64,000 nt of DNA from Chitinophaga polysaccharea (lineage in GTDB: Bacteria; Bacteroidota; Bacteroidia; Chitinophagales; Chitinophagaceae). A program made the position numbers and the translations under genes. Each line of letters starts with the position of its first letter. Positions within the stretch are counted from its first letter, which is position 1. A model generated the notes under the pieces. It was not told the DNA's origin. It saw only the letters and a program-made list of their open reading frames with translations, and ran no database searches. Location: positions 248,001 to 312,000 of the forward strand of contig NZ_CABFVU010000001.1 in the NCBI RefSeq assembly GCF_902150045.1, written 5' to 3'. Positions 27,005 to 35,437 of this stretch are shown piece by piece.

Positions 27005-28048
27005 CTACTCCTGGTTGATCCTGTAAGTATGGGCGCCCGTTTTTGTAACGGTTACCTGTAACGACCTGGATAATGTTTTGAAAAATACTTCCACATTATC
27101 TGTAGGTACTGTTCCTGTAAATGTTTGCCGGCCCAGGCTTTCTTCCTGCAGCTCAATAGTGATGCCCAGGTTGTCCTGCAGGGATTTAATTACCTCCGTA
27201 ATTGGCGTATCTGTAAACAAAAGCTTTTTACTTTGCCAGGAAGAATAAACTTCCGGGTCTACTTTTTTATTGGTCAGCTCATTGGTGGCGGCTGAATAAG
27301 TGATCATATCTCCCGGCTTCATGATAATAGGCGCTACCGTATCACGCCCGTGCGGGCGCAGCGCCAGTTTCACTATACCGTTGTTTAATACCACCTGGGT
27401 TTGTACCCTTCTGGTATTTACATTAAAAGCGGTGCCTGTTACCTGCACGTCCATATCGCGTGTATGTACTACAAAGCGCTGATGATTTCGTTTATGCGTT
27501 ACCGTAAAAAACGCTTCTCCTTCAATCCATACTTCCCGGGCCTCTTCCTCATTCCATTTATCCGCATATCTCACGGAAGAATTTACATTCAGCCGCACTT
27601 CCGAGCTATCGGGCAGCAGTATGGTTTTCAGTTCTCCCATGGCAGTGGCCTGGTGTATTTCCCCGCCGGAGAACAGGAAAAAGGCTGCTGCATACAACAC
27701 GGCGATCCCGGCCAGCACAGCCGCATAAGGCAGCCATCGCCTGCTTTTGATAGTATCCACTACCGGTTGCAGGGCAAAAATACCCCGTTTGCCTGATCGT
27801 TCTGTTTTATCGATCGTTTGCTCAATGCGGTTCCAGGTATCTGCTGCTGCGGTTTCGCCGGGTACGCAGTCGGGCGCCCCGATTACCTGCAGCCATTGCC
27901 TGGCCTGTGTCACTTCTTCACGCTTATCCGGATTACTGTGCATCCATTCTTCCCAGAAAGCGGCGGCACCGGCATCGTTGTCCAGTACCCAGCTCCGGAA
28001 AGAAGGCTCCTGCATAAAATCTGAAATAGTGAATTCCCTGAATCTCAT
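27005..28048 (-). CDS. FecR family anti-sigma factor (DUF4974 C-terminus)
   Basis: 347 residues. Cytoplasmic N-terminal part (FREFTISDFMQEPSFRSWVLDN), one membrane segment around residue 95-110 (LPYAAVLAGIAVLYAAAFFLF), periplasmic FecR domain (GELKTILLPDSSEVRLNVNSSVRY, GEAFFTVTHKRNHQRFVVHT, VTGTAFNVNTR) and a C-terminal DUF4974/STN-like region (TDTPITEVIKSLQDNLGITIEL). It should bind the STN domain of the SusC partner outside and hold or release the ECF sigma inside. ATG 28048 is preferred to a TTG two codons upstream. It lies 101 bp after the sigma gene and 126 bp before susC. Confidence 0.92.
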   Translation of the reverse strand: MRFREFTISDFMQEPSFRSWVLDNDAGAAAFWEEWMHSNPDKREEVTQARQWLQVIGAPDCVPGETAAADTWNRIEQTIDKTERSGKRGIFALQPVVDTIKSRRWLPYAAVLAGIAVLYAAAFFLFSGGEIHQATAMGELKTILLPDSSEVRLNVNSSVRYADKWNEEEAREVWIEGEAFFTVTHKRNHQRFVVHTRDMDVQVTGTAFNVNTRRVQTQVVLNNGIVKLALRPHGRDTVAPIIMKPGDMITYSAATNELTNKKVDPEVYSSWQSKKLLFTDTPITEVIKSLQDNLGITIELQEESLGRQTFTGTVPTDNVEVFFKTLSRSLQVTVTKTGAHTYRINQE

Positions 28049-28155
28049 CTTCAATACTTATAATGTAAAGCAAACCGGTGTTAAAATCTTAGCGTTCTGT
28101 TGCTACTTTTTTTTCATTTTTTTCCTGGCCTCTTCAATTGTCTGTTCAACACTCA

Positions 28156-28734
28156 TTAAAACGGCCATAATAAAAAGAGGGTGACCAGTTTATCACTATG
28201 CTTTTTCAGGAAGCGCAGCGCCTGCGATAACAGTACATAGGTGGCATTTACGCTGAGCGACATCAGCGCGGCGGCTTCCTTTGTATCCAGCCCCTGGAAA
28301 TAGCGCAGGTGCAATACCTCCTGCTGCCGCCGGGGCAGCTGGTTGATCACCTTTACCAGTTTCTGCTGCTGTTCCTTTTCCGATTCCCTGTCCATGATAA
28401 TGCGCTCCGGGTTGGTGCTGAAGTCGGCTTTGTCCATCGACTGGTCAAACATCCTGGGCACGTAAAGGGGTTTCAGGCTGCGGAGAATATTTCTTTTAAG
28501 ACTGGCCAGCAGGTAAAAACGGATAGTATCAGTAATGGATAAACGTTCCCGGCTGAACCACAGCGTTACAAAAAGATCGTGGATGCAATCTTTTACGATG
28601 GTTTCATCTGGGTGAACTTTCATGCCATAGTTGAACAGTGCAGGGAAATGCTGTGTATAAATGAAAGACAATGCATGCTTATCGCCTTCCATTACCTTGA
28701 TCCATAGCTCCTTATCATTCAGGCTGGCGTACAA
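28156..28734 (-). CDS. ECF RNA polymerase sigma factor (Bacteroidota FecI-like expansion)
   Basis: 192 residues. Region 2 (ALSFIYTQHFPALFNYGMKV...IHDLFVTLWFSRERLSI) and region 4 (LPRRQQEVLHLRYFQGLDTKEAAALMSLSVNATYVLLSQAL) are both clear. It directs transcription of the following FecR-SusCD genes when released from the anti-sigma. The start is a TTG at 28734 (reading MYASLNDKELW): no ATG or GTG lies between the upstream in-frame stop and this point. The first two genes of the operon, sigma then FecR, follow the usual FecIR order. Confidence 0.9.
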   Translation of the reverse strand: MYASLNDKELWIKVMEGDKHALSFIYTQHFPALFNYGMKVHPDETIVKDCIHDLFVTLWFSRERLSITDTIRFYLLASLKRNILRSLKPLYVPRMFDQSMDKADFSTNPERIIMDRESEKEQQQKLVKVINQLPRRQQEVLHLRYFQGLDTKEAAALMSLSVNATYVLLSQALRFLKKHSDKLVTLFLLWPF

Positions 28735-28882
28735 CTCAGTAGATTTAAAATTTGTGCGGTTCTATTTTTTATCTTTATATTCAATTCGTCTTAAAGATAT
28801 AAACAGTAATATTAGTAAGCAAGTGTCGGAATTTAAAGGATACACCGGAATTTTAGACAGTTGCATGACTTTTAGGCTTTTC

Positions 28883-28904
28883 ATTTGATTGCATGCAATC
28901 AAAT
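28883..28904. promoter_or_regulatory. 22-bp perfect palindrome upstream of the CCG-domain gene
   Basis: Half-site ATTTGATTGCA followed by its exact complement, centre between 28893 and 28894. The right end overlaps CAAATTTG (28900-28907), one mismatch from the -7 consensus. It ends 25 bp before the ATG at 28930, so it is well placed as a repressor operator. It is also near the right edge of the accessory block. Confidence 0.65.
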
Positions 28905-28929
28905 TTGGTATTAATTTAAAAAAACTAGC

Positions 28930-29709
28930 ATGCATATTAAGACAATGGCAGAATATGCCGCAAACGGAGAAACCCCGGAAGTACTGTTCTGGGTGGGATG
29001 TGCAGGGAGTTTTGATCAGCGTGCCCAGAAAATTACCCGGGCATTTGCTACCATCCTTGATAAAGTAGGTATCCGTTTTGCCATTTTAGGAAAAGAAGAA
29101 AGCTGCACCGGCGATCCGGCAAGAAGAGCGGGTAACGAGTTTATTTTCCAGATGATGGCACAGAATAATATCCAGTTGCTGAATATGTATGAAGTGAAGA
29201 AGATTGTTACTGCCTGCCCTCATTGTTTTAATACACTGAAAAATGAGTATCCTGCATTGGGTGGTAACTATGAAGTTATACATCATACCACCTTCCTCCA
29301 GTCGCTCATTGATGAAGGAAAAATAAAGATGCAGGAAGGCGGCACTTTCAAAGGAAAGAAAATCACCTATCACGATTCCTGCTATCTGGGCCGGGCCAAC
29401 AATATATATGAAGCGCCCCGTAAAGTACTGGAAACACTGGATGCCGACCTGGTGGAAATGAAACGCTGCAGAAGCAAGGGGCTTTGCTGCGGTGCAGGCG
29501 GCGCACAAATGTTCAAGGAAGAAGAAAAGGGCAATACCCGTATAAATTTTGAGCGCGGGCATGAAGCCGTAGCTACCGGCGCCACTGTAATAGCCTCCAA
29601 CTGTCCTTTTTGTATGACCATGCTGACAGACGGTGTGAAAGATGCCGGTAAGGAAGACTCCGTAAAGGTGATGGACATTGCAGAGCTGATAGCCGGGAGC
29701 ATGAAATGA
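28930..29709 (+). CDS. CCG-domain Fe-S protein (HdrB/LutA/GlpC-like)
   Basis: 259 residues, soluble. Two cysteine-rich CCG-type modules: ESCTGDPARRAG...TACPHCFNTL and HDSCYLGR...CRSKGLCCGAGGAQMF...ASNCPFCMTML. These modules bind unusual Fe-S clusters in heterodisulfide reductase B and in lactate or glycerol-3-phosphate oxidation complexes. In other Bacteroidota this protein is normally encoded next to the membrane ferredoxin subunit seen here at 15547-16863. Likely forms a membrane-associated electron transfer complex with it; the substrate is unknown. The 22-bp palindrome upstream suggests it now has its own control. Confidence 0.85.
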   Translation: MHIKTMAEYAANGETPEVLFWVGCAGSFDQRAQKITRAFATILDKVGIRFAILGKEESCTGDPARRAGNEFIFQMMAQNNIQLLNMYEVKKIVTACPHCFNTLKNEYPALGGNYEVIHHTTFLQSLIDEGKIKMQEGGTFKGKKITYHDSCYLGRANNIYEAPRKVLETLDADLVEMKRCRSKGLCCGAGGAQMFKEEEKGNTRINFERGHEAVATGATVIASNCPFCMTMLTDGVKDAGKEDSVKVMDIAELIAGSMK

Positions 29710-29732
29710 ATACATTTACCTAAATTTGTGCC

Positions 29733-30239
29733 ATGAATACCAGCAACATCTTCCCTGCAGGCTTTTCTCCCGCCTCCAGGGTTTGGATATACCAGAGCAA
29801 CAGACCATTCAATGAACAGGAGATACTGGAAATTAACGAACAGCTGCACCAGTTCACCAGCCAATGGAACGCACACGGCGCTCCGGTAAAGGGCTGGGGG
29901 CAGGTAGTGCTGAACCAGGTGATCGTATTGATGGCAGATGAATCGCAGACCACGGTAAGTGGCTGCAGTACAGATAGTTCCGTTCGTATTATCAAAAGTA
30001 TAGAGCAACAGTACGGGGTAAATTTGTTTGACCGCCTCCTGCTGGGCTTTATTGTAAAAGATAAAATAGAGCTTCTGCCTATGGCCCAGGTGGCTTATGC
30101 CCTGGAAAAAGGCTATATCAATGAAAATACGATCTATCTTAATAATACTGTACTTACCCGGCAGGAACTGGATACCAACTGGTTACAGCCGTTGAAAGAC
30201 AGCTGGGTGGCGAAAAAGCTAAAGGTTAAAACCGCGTAA
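29733..30239 (+). CDS. Conserved Bacteroidota protein of unknown function, 168 aa
   Basis: No signal or membrane segment. The sequence SRVWIYQSNRPFNEQEILEINEQL, FTSQWNAHGAPVKGWGQVV and SGCSTDSSVRIIKSIEQQYG recalls a small Bacteroidota family sometimes labelled ABC transporter ATPase in databases, although it has no Walker motifs; that label should not be trusted. Function unknown. It starts 23 bp after the Fe-S gene; a TAAATTTG element at 29721-29728 ends four bases before the ATG, so it may be transcribed separately as a nearly leaderless message. Its last 14 bp overlap the small minus-strand gene at 30226. Confidence 0.78.
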   Translation: MNTSNIFPAGFSPASRVWIYQSNRPFNEQEILEINEQLHQFTSQWNAHGAPVKGWGQVVLNQVIVLMADESQTTVSGCSTDSSVRIIKSIEQQYGVNLFDRLLLGFIVKDKIELLPMAQVAYALEKGYINENTIYLNNTVLTRQELDTNWLQPLKDSWVAKKLKVKTA

Positions 30240-30393
30240 AGGACGCATCAGGTCCTCCTTTACTCTGCGCACCGTGCCTGGCCTGTTCGTGTTCTAATCG
30301 TAATCTGCTCATATACAAGCCTGTTTCCGGGTCATTGGTATTCATTACAGGGGTACTAAAGATCCGGAAATCTATTTTCTGCCATTCTGTCAT
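30226..30393 (-). CDS. Possible small protein, 55 aa, antisense to its neighbours
   Basis: Reads [20 protein letters not shown] to a stop after SFTRF. It fills the only gap on the plus strand between the 168-aa gene and miaB, overlapping the former by 14 bp. Composition is protein-like (balanced charges, [14 protein letters not shown] helix), with no membrane segment or known domain. It starts 24 bp from the -7 element of miaB, so the two promoters would be divergent and close. Reality as a gene is plausible, not proven. Confidence 0.45.
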   Translation of the reverse strand: MTEWQKIDFRIFSTPVMNTNDPETGLYMSRLRLEHEQARHGAQSKGGPDASFTRF

Positions 30394-30411
30394 TTTGTTA
30401 TTTTTATTACC

Positions 30412-30419
30412 TATTTTTG
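30412..30419 (+). promoter_or_regulatory. -7 element of miaB
   Basis: TATTTTTG matches TAnnTTTG, 21 nt before the ATG at 30441. This rules out the in-frame TTG at 30417 as start because it lies inside the promoter. Confidence 0.6.
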
Positions 30420-30440
30420 CCTTCCAAAATTTTTGTCAGG

Positions 30441-31853
30441 ATGCTTGATCTGGATACCAAAGTGCATGATGAAAGTCGCCAGGGAGAAGCTTTTGCTCCT
30501 GCAACGACTGGCACCCAAACATATACTAAAAAATTCTACATTGAAAGTTATGGATGCGCAATGAATTTCAACGATAGTGAAATTGTTGCTTCCATCCTTG
30601 GCGAAGAAGGCTATGGCCCTACCCGCAACGCCGAAGAAGCGAGCCTGATATTGCTGAATACCTGTTCTATCCGCGAGAAAGCAGAACAGACCGTACGTAA
30701 ACGTCTTACCGAATTCAAAAAAATAAAACAGCAAACCCCGGGTATGCTGGTAGGTGTGTTAGGTTGTATGGCTGAGCGCATCAAAGGCAAACTGCTGGAA
30801 GAAGAAAAACTGGTAGACCTGGTGGTGGGACCCGATGCATACCGCAGTTTACCTGCCCTGATCGCAGAAGCAGGTACCGGCCAGAAATCAGTGAATGTGC
30901 TGCTGAGCCGGGAAGAAACATACGGGGATATCAGCCCGGTGCGACTGGACAACAACGGGGTTACCTCCTTTGTATCCATTATGCGGGGATGTAATAATAT
31001 GTGCTCTTTCTGCGTGGTGCCGTTTACCCGGGGCCGTGAGCGCAGCCGCGACGCCTATTCTATTGTCAGGGAAGCAGAAGAGCTTTTTGCCAACGGCTAC
31101 CGGGAAGTAACGCTCCTGGGGCAGAACGTTGATTCCTATTACTGGACCAGCAACGACGGCAGCGAAACCATCACCTTTGCCATGCTGCTGGAAAAAGTAG
31201 CGCTCATCAATCCTTTGCTGCGCGTACGTTTCAGCACATCCCATCCTAAAGATATTACAGATGAGGTACTTTTCACTATGCAGAAGTACGACAACATCTG
31301 CAACTATATCCACCTGCCGGTACAAAGCGGCAGCTCACGCATTTTGCAGCTGATGAACCGCACGTATACCCGCGAATGGTATATCAAAAAGGTAAACCGT
31401 ATCCGTGAACTGCTCCCCGACTGTGGCCTTTCTACCGATGTAATTACGGGTTTCTGCACGGAAACGGAAGAAGACCACCAGGAAACCCTGAGCCTGATGC
31501 GTTATGTTGGCTACGACCTGGCCTATATGTACTTCTACTCCGAACGCCCCGGTACACTGGCAGAGCGCCGGTATAAGGATGATGTTCCGGAAGAAGTAAA
31601 GAAAAGACGGCTGGCAGAAATAGTGGCATTGCACCGCGATTGCTCACAGGAAAATATGCTCAAAGAAGTTGGCAAAACCTTCAAGGTATTAGTGGAAGGC
31701 ACTTCCAAACGTTCCGATGAACAGTTGTTCGGGCGGAATGATCAGAATAAGGTAATCGTGTTTCCAAAGGAAAACTTTAAGAAAGGCGATTATGTGATGG
31801 TGAAAGTGGAAAGCTGCACATCGGGTACTTTGATAGGGAAAGCTGTACAATAG
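30441..31853 (+). CDS. miaB: tRNA-2-methylthio-N6-dimethylallyladenosine synthase
   Basis: Radical-SAM methylthiotransferase that adds the 2-methylthio group to i6A37 of tRNAs reading UNN codons. 470 residues. N-terminal UPF0004 domain with cluster cysteines ([40 protein letters not shown]), radical-SAM CNNMCSFC inside [20 protein letters not shown], and a C-terminal TRAM domain ([19 protein letters not shown]...[10 protein letters not shown]). Start ATG 30441, downstream of the promoter. It ends in a terminator. Confidence 0.95.
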   Translation: MLDLDTKVHDESRQGEAFAPATTGTQTYTKKFYIESYGCAMNFNDSEIVASILGEEGYGPTRNAEEASLILLNTCSIREKAEQTVRKRLTEFKKIKQQTPGMLVGVLGCMAERIKGKLLEEEKLVDLVVGPDAYRSLPALIAEAGTGQKSVNVLLSREETYGDISPVRLDNNGVTSFVSIMRGCNNMCSFCVVPFTRGRERSRDAYSIVREAEELFANGYREVTLLGQNVDSYYWTSNDGSETITFAMLLEKVALINPLLRVRFSTSHPKDITDEVLFTMQKYDNICNYIHLPVQSGSSRILQLMNRTYTREWYIKKVNRIRELLPDCGLSTDVITGFCTETEEDHQETLSLMRYVGYDLAYMYFYSERPGTLAERRYKDDVPEEVKKRRLAEIVALHRDCSQENMLKEVGKTFKVLVEGTSKRSDEQLFGRNDQNKVIVFPKENFKKGDYVMVKVESCTSGTLIGKAVQ

Positions 31854-31881
31854 CAGACAGCATTATTATACTGTCTGTATT
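31854..31881 (+). terminator. Terminator after miaB
   Basis: Stem CAGACAG (31854-31860) / CTGTCTG (31871-31877), loop CATTATTATA, followed by TATTTT. It directly follows the stop codon. Confidence 0.75.
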
Positions 31882-31911
31882 TTAAACCATCAAACATATG
31901 AATAACCGCTT

Positions 31912-33150
31912 ATGGACATACAGGCTATAAAAAACAGGTTTGGCATTATTGGTAGTAGTCCTGCACTCAATTATGCATTGCAGGTGGCTGTTCAGGTAGC
32001 CAATACCGATCTCACAGTACTTATTAACGGGGAAAGCGGTGTTGGTAAAGAGGTTTTTTCACAGATTATCCATGCCCTGAGCGCCCGCAAACATAATCCG
32101 TTTATTGCCGTGAACTGCGGCGCTATCCCCGAAGGCACCATCGATTCCGAGCTTTTCGGACATGAAAAGGGATCCTTTACCGGTGCGGTCGACAGCCGCA
32201 AGGGGTATTTTGAAACCGTTAACGGCGGCACTATTTTCCTCGATGAAATCGGGGAAATGCCAATGGGAACACAGGCCCGGCTGCTCCGCGTGCTGGAAAC
32301 CGGCGAATATATCCGCGTAGGTTCCTCCAAAGTACAGAAAACTGATGTGCGCGTAGTAGCGGCCACCAACCGCGATCTGCTGGAGCGCACCCAGCAGGGA
32401 AAATTCCGCGAGGATCTTTACTACAGGCTCAACACCGTCCCCATCCGGGTACCGGCGCTCCGCGACCGTAAAGAAGATATCCCGCTGCTGTTCAGAAAAT
32501 TCTCGGTCGATTTCTCCGAAAAATATAAAACCCCTTCCATACAGCTGGATGAAGAAGCCAGGAACATCCTGGTAAATTATCCCTGGAGAGGTAATATCCG
32601 TGAACTGAAAAATATTGCAGAACAGATCTCCGTGCTGTCTTCAGACAAACTGGTAACCGCCAACGACCTGAAACGGTTCCTGCCCGATCAGCCGGAGGTA
32701 AACCGCCTGCCGATGCTGGCGGCGCCTCAGCAGACCAGCGATTTCAACAGCGAAAGGGATATCCTCTACAAGCTGTTCTTCGATATGAAGAAAGATGTGA
32801 CAGAGGTGAAGAAAATGTTCTTCGATATCCTCCAGAACCCCAATATGGCCCATGCAGCAGAATATCATCCGGATAATCATGTGATGCACAACTACCCCGG
32901 CGTGGCCGAAATGAATACACCTCCGGGCGCCGGCCTCGGACCAGCTCAACAGCCCATTATCCTGTCGGATAATAAGATTGACCATCACGAAGAAGTAGAA
33001 GAAACACTGTCGATTGCCGATAAAGAAAAAGAGCTCATTGTGAAAGCGCTGAAAAAACACAAAGGTAAACGCAAGGATGCCGCGCTGGACCTGGGAATTT
33101 CTGAAAGAACGCTTTACCGCAAACTCAAGGAATATAACATCGCTGAATAA
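31912..33150 (+). CDS. Sigma-54-type AAA+ transcriptional activator without receiver domain
   Basis: 412 residues. AAA+ core from residue about 12: Walker A GESGVGKE (40-47), the sigma-54 contact loop as GSFTGA (87-92; the usual form is GAFTGA), Walker [12 protein letters not shown], arginine region [23 protein letters not shown] long linker (270-360) precedes a Fis-type helix-turn-helix ([31 protein letters not shown]). It lacks an N-terminal receiver or sensor domain, so control must come from another input. It heads the run lptE, TPR-like, secG; this order is common in Chitinophagaceae, but no target promoter is identified. Confidence 0.9.
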   Translation: MDIQAIKNRFGIIGSSPALNYALQVAVQVANTDLTVLINGESGVGKEVFSQIIHALSARKHNPFIAVNCGAIPEGTIDSELFGHEKGSFTGAVDSRKGYFETVNGGTIFLDEIGEMPMGTQARLLRVLETGEYIRVGSSKVQKTDVRVVAATNRDLLERTQQGKFREDLYYRLNTVPIRVPALRDRKEDIPLLFRKFSVDFSEKYKTPSIQLDEEARNILVNYPWRGNIRELKNIAEQISVLSSDKLVTANDLKRFLPDQPEVNRLPMLAAPQQTSDFNSERDILYKLFFDMKKDVTEVKKMFFDILQNPNMAHAAEYHPDNHVMHNYPGVAEMNTPPGAGLGPAQQPIILSDNKIDHHEEVEETLSIADKEKELIVKALKKHKGKRKDAALDLGISERTLYRKLKEYNIAE

Positions 33151-33174
33151 ACGAATTTTAATATTAGCACCACA

Positions 33175-33696
33175 ATGATCAGCAATATCAAAGCATTTAT
33201 AGCCATCGGTATGATGGCAATACTGGCAGGTTGCAGCGTAAAATACTCTACCACCGGCGCCAGTATAGACCAGGGAGCCACTACCGTGAACGTTCGCTTT
33301 ATTGAAAACAGGGCGCCCATCAATAACCCCACCCTGAGCCAGAAGCTGACCATGAAGCTGCGCGACAAGATCACTTCCCAAACCCGTCTTACACAGGTGA
33401 ACGAAACAGAGCCCCGCGCCGATTATGAGTTCAAGGCAACCATTACCGGATACTCCTTTTCCAATGCGGCAGTGACCAATGTAGATCAGGCAGCCACTTC
33501 CAGGCTGAATGTTACCGTAAACGTTACTTTTATTAAACGCATAGGCGATAAAAAAGGCTTTACCCAATCCTTTTCCCGCTCCGCAGAGTTCCCCGCCACC
33601 CAATTGCCCAGCAGCGTTGAAAATCGCCTGCTGGACGAAAATATCATCCCGGGTATCACAGATGATATCTTCAACAGGGCTTTTGCAAACTGGTAG
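33175..33696 (+). CDS. lptE: LptE-like LPS-assembly lipoprotein
   Basis: 173 residues. Lipoprotein signal MISNIKAFIAIGMMAILAGC with Cys anchor. SVKYSTTGASIDQGATTVNVRFIENRAP...TLSQKLTMKLRDKI is the Bacteroidota LptE pattern; the beta-strand pairs EFKATITGYSF and RLNVTVNVTFI follow. It plugs the LptD barrel in the outer membrane for lipopolysaccharide export. It follows the activator gene by 24 bp, so likely the same transcript. Family assignment is from recognised sequence and position; LptE sequences are weakly conserved. Confidence 0.8.
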   Translation: MISNIKAFIAIGMMAILAGCSVKYSTTGASIDQGATTVNVRFIENRAPINNPTLSQKLTMKLRDKITSQTRLTQVNETEPRADYEFKATITGYSFSNAAVTNVDQAATSRLNVTVNVTFIKRIGDKKGFTQSFSRSAEFPATQLPSSVENRLLDENIIPGITDDIFNRAFANW

Positions 33697-33729
33697 TGTG
33701 TAATCATTAATTTATTACATTAGCAACCT

Positions 33730-34938
33730 ATGACGGCAAACAGGATTATAGCACATGTGTTTCAACAAACCTCTCTTCAGTTGGTAAACGAAGCGGCAAT
33801 GGAGCAACTGGTCGCGGATCATCCGTATTTTTCCGCAGCCCGCCTCCTGCTGGCAAGGAAAACTTACCAGCAAACCGGCAACCTCCATCATCCTGCTGTT
33901 AAAAAAGCGCTGCTGTATTCCGATCAGCATCACTATGCTTATCAGCTGATCACACAGGAACAGGTGCTGCAGGAAGTGGAAGATCGTATAGCCGCCGTTA
34001 TCCCGGAAGACACGCTGCCGGAGGAAAACACACTCCAACAGCAGCCGGATGTAAACGGGGAAGAGGAAGAAACATTCCTGCAACCTGCTGAAGATCAGGC
34101 TATAATCCCTGAACCGGAAGAAGAAACACTTCCTGAAATTGCTGAAGAACAGACCATAACTTCTGAAGAAGAAGTACAGCCACAGGCATCACCGGAAACA
34201 AACACTTTTACATCGGAATTTGAAACAACAGCTTCGGAAAAAGAAAATACAGCATTGGCAGCAGCCCCGACAACTACACCCGGGTACCATACAACAGCAC
34301 CGGAAACAGCCGCCCCCATTGCGGTGGCTGATTTTGAACCCGGAGACGCCGGTCACACAGTGGAAACACTACCCCCACCGGTAACAGTGCCATCCCCTAC
34401 CAACGGGCAGGATGCTACAGAAGAGATCAAAGCCGCTGATGGAGAAGAATCATCTACCGGCCCGCTTAGGATATTCCCGCTGGCTACGGCAAAAGAAGAA
34501 ACAGAACTGGTATTTCAACCTTTATACACTGATGATTACTTTGCTTACAAAAGGCTTAAAAACCCGGAAGAAGCAGATGATTTAAATGAACAGGGCGTGG
34601 CAGAAATGAGAAGTTTTACCTCCTGGTTACGGCAAATGAAAGACAACTTTGCCGGCAAAACCAATAAGGATTGGTATCACCAGCAATTACACCGGTTATA
34701 TGATGAAGATGAAGAACCGGAAGTTTCCGAAACAGTGGAAAAAATGGCAATGGACTCTATTGTTTTCAACAACGACATCGTTTCCGAGACCCTGGCTGAG
34801 ATCTGGGTACGGCAGCAGCAATATGGCAATGCGATTAAGATATATCAAAAATTAAGTTTGCTTAATCCCGACAAAAACGCTTATTTTGCGCAAAAGATAT
34901 TAGACTTAAAGTCAAAAACAGATAAAAATAAACAGTAA
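33730..34938 (+). CDS. Conserved protein with acidic linker and C-terminal TPR-like end
   Basis: 402 residues. N-terminal helical part (IIAHVFQQTSLQLVNEAAMEQLV...LLLARKTYQQTG) resembles a TPR-like start. Residues about 95-240 are low complexity, rich in E, T, P and A (EEEETFLQPAEDQ, TTTPGYHTTAPETAAP). The C-terminal end (SETLAEIWVRQQQYGNAIKIYQKLSLLNP) is a clear single TPR. No signal peptide. Between lptE and secG; gap to secG is 5 bp. Role unknown, a scaffold is possible. Confidence 0.72.
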   Translation: MTANRIIAHVFQQTSLQLVNEAAMEQLVADHPYFSAARLLLARKTYQQTGNLHHPAVKKALLYSDQHHYAYQLITQEQVLQEVEDRIAAVIPEDTLPEENTLQQQPDVNGEEEETFLQPAEDQAIIPEPEEETLPEIAEEQTITSEEEVQPQASPETNTFTSEFETTASEKENTALAAAPTTTPGYHTTAPETAAPIAVADFEPGDAGHTVETLPPPVTVPSPTNGQDATEEIKAADGEESSTGPLRIFPLATAKEETELVFQPLYTDDYFAYKRLKNPEEADDLNEQGVAEMRSFTSWLRQMKDNFAGKTNKDWYHQQLHRLYDEDEEPEVSETVEKMAMDSIVFNNDIVSETLAEIWVRQQQYGNAIKIYQKLSLLNPDKNAYFAQKILDLKSKTDKNKQ

Positions 34939-34943
34939 TTTCT

Positions 34944-35303
34944 ATGTTGATAATTTTCGGTATCCTGATCATATTAGCTTGTGTGTTGCTCGGCTTCTTC
35001 GTGCTGATCCAGAACCCCAAAGGTGGCGGGCTCTCCGGCAGCTTCGGTGGTGTGGGCAATCAGGTGATCGGGGTGCGTCAGACAACTGACGTATTGGAAA
35101 AAGGTACCTGGATACTGGCTACAATTATTGCCATACTGTGCCTGACCTCTCCTTTCTTTATTGGTAAAAGCAGCAAAGTGCAGCAGGTAGCGCCAAGTGC
35201 GGTTGAAAGAGCATCCGCCGGCCAGCCAATTACGCCCCAGGCTCCGTCTACTCCATTACCAGGCACTCCTGCTCCGGCACCTGCGCCTGCTCCCGGCAAG
35301 TAA
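34944..35303 (+). CDS. secG: Preprotein translocase subunit SecG
   Basis: Inner-membrane auxiliary subunit of the SecYEG channel. 119 residues. First membrane segment LIIFGILIILACVLLGFFVLIQ, then the conserved NPKGGGLSGSFGG loop, a second membrane segment WILATIIAILCLTSPFFI and a proline/alanine-rich tail (PLPGTPAPAPAPAPGK) that extends the C-terminus beyond the core family. Ends in a strong terminator. Confidence 0.93.
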   Translation: MLIIFGILIILACVLLGFFVLIQNPKGGGLSGSFGGVGNQVIGVRQTTDVLEKGTWILATIIAILCLTSPFFIGKSSKVQQVAPSAVERASAGQPITPQAPSTPLPGTPAPAPAPAPGK

Positions 35304-35330
35304 TTAATTTTATCAGAATAATAATATTTG

Positions 35331-35361
35331 AAACCTCGCCGTTAAAAGCGAGGTTTTTTTT
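35331..35361 (+). terminator. Terminator after secG
   Basis: Perfect 9-bp stem AAACCTCGC (35331-35339) / GCGAGGTTT (35348-35356), loop CGTTAAAA, with T-run to about 35361. Confidence 0.9.
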
Positions 35362-35437
35362 AATGGCAACCGGCGGAGCACATTGAAAAACCTGGCTGAT
35401 CACCGCTTTTGCCTCCTTATAACTCCCAACTCTATCT

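Noticed and set aside
29733-30239. ABC transporter ATPase label for the 168-aa protein
   Set aside because: No Walker A, Walker B or ABC signature is present.
32641-33603. 320-codon minus-strand frame across the activator and lptE
   Set aside because: Spans two well-supported sense genes and has no recognisable motif.
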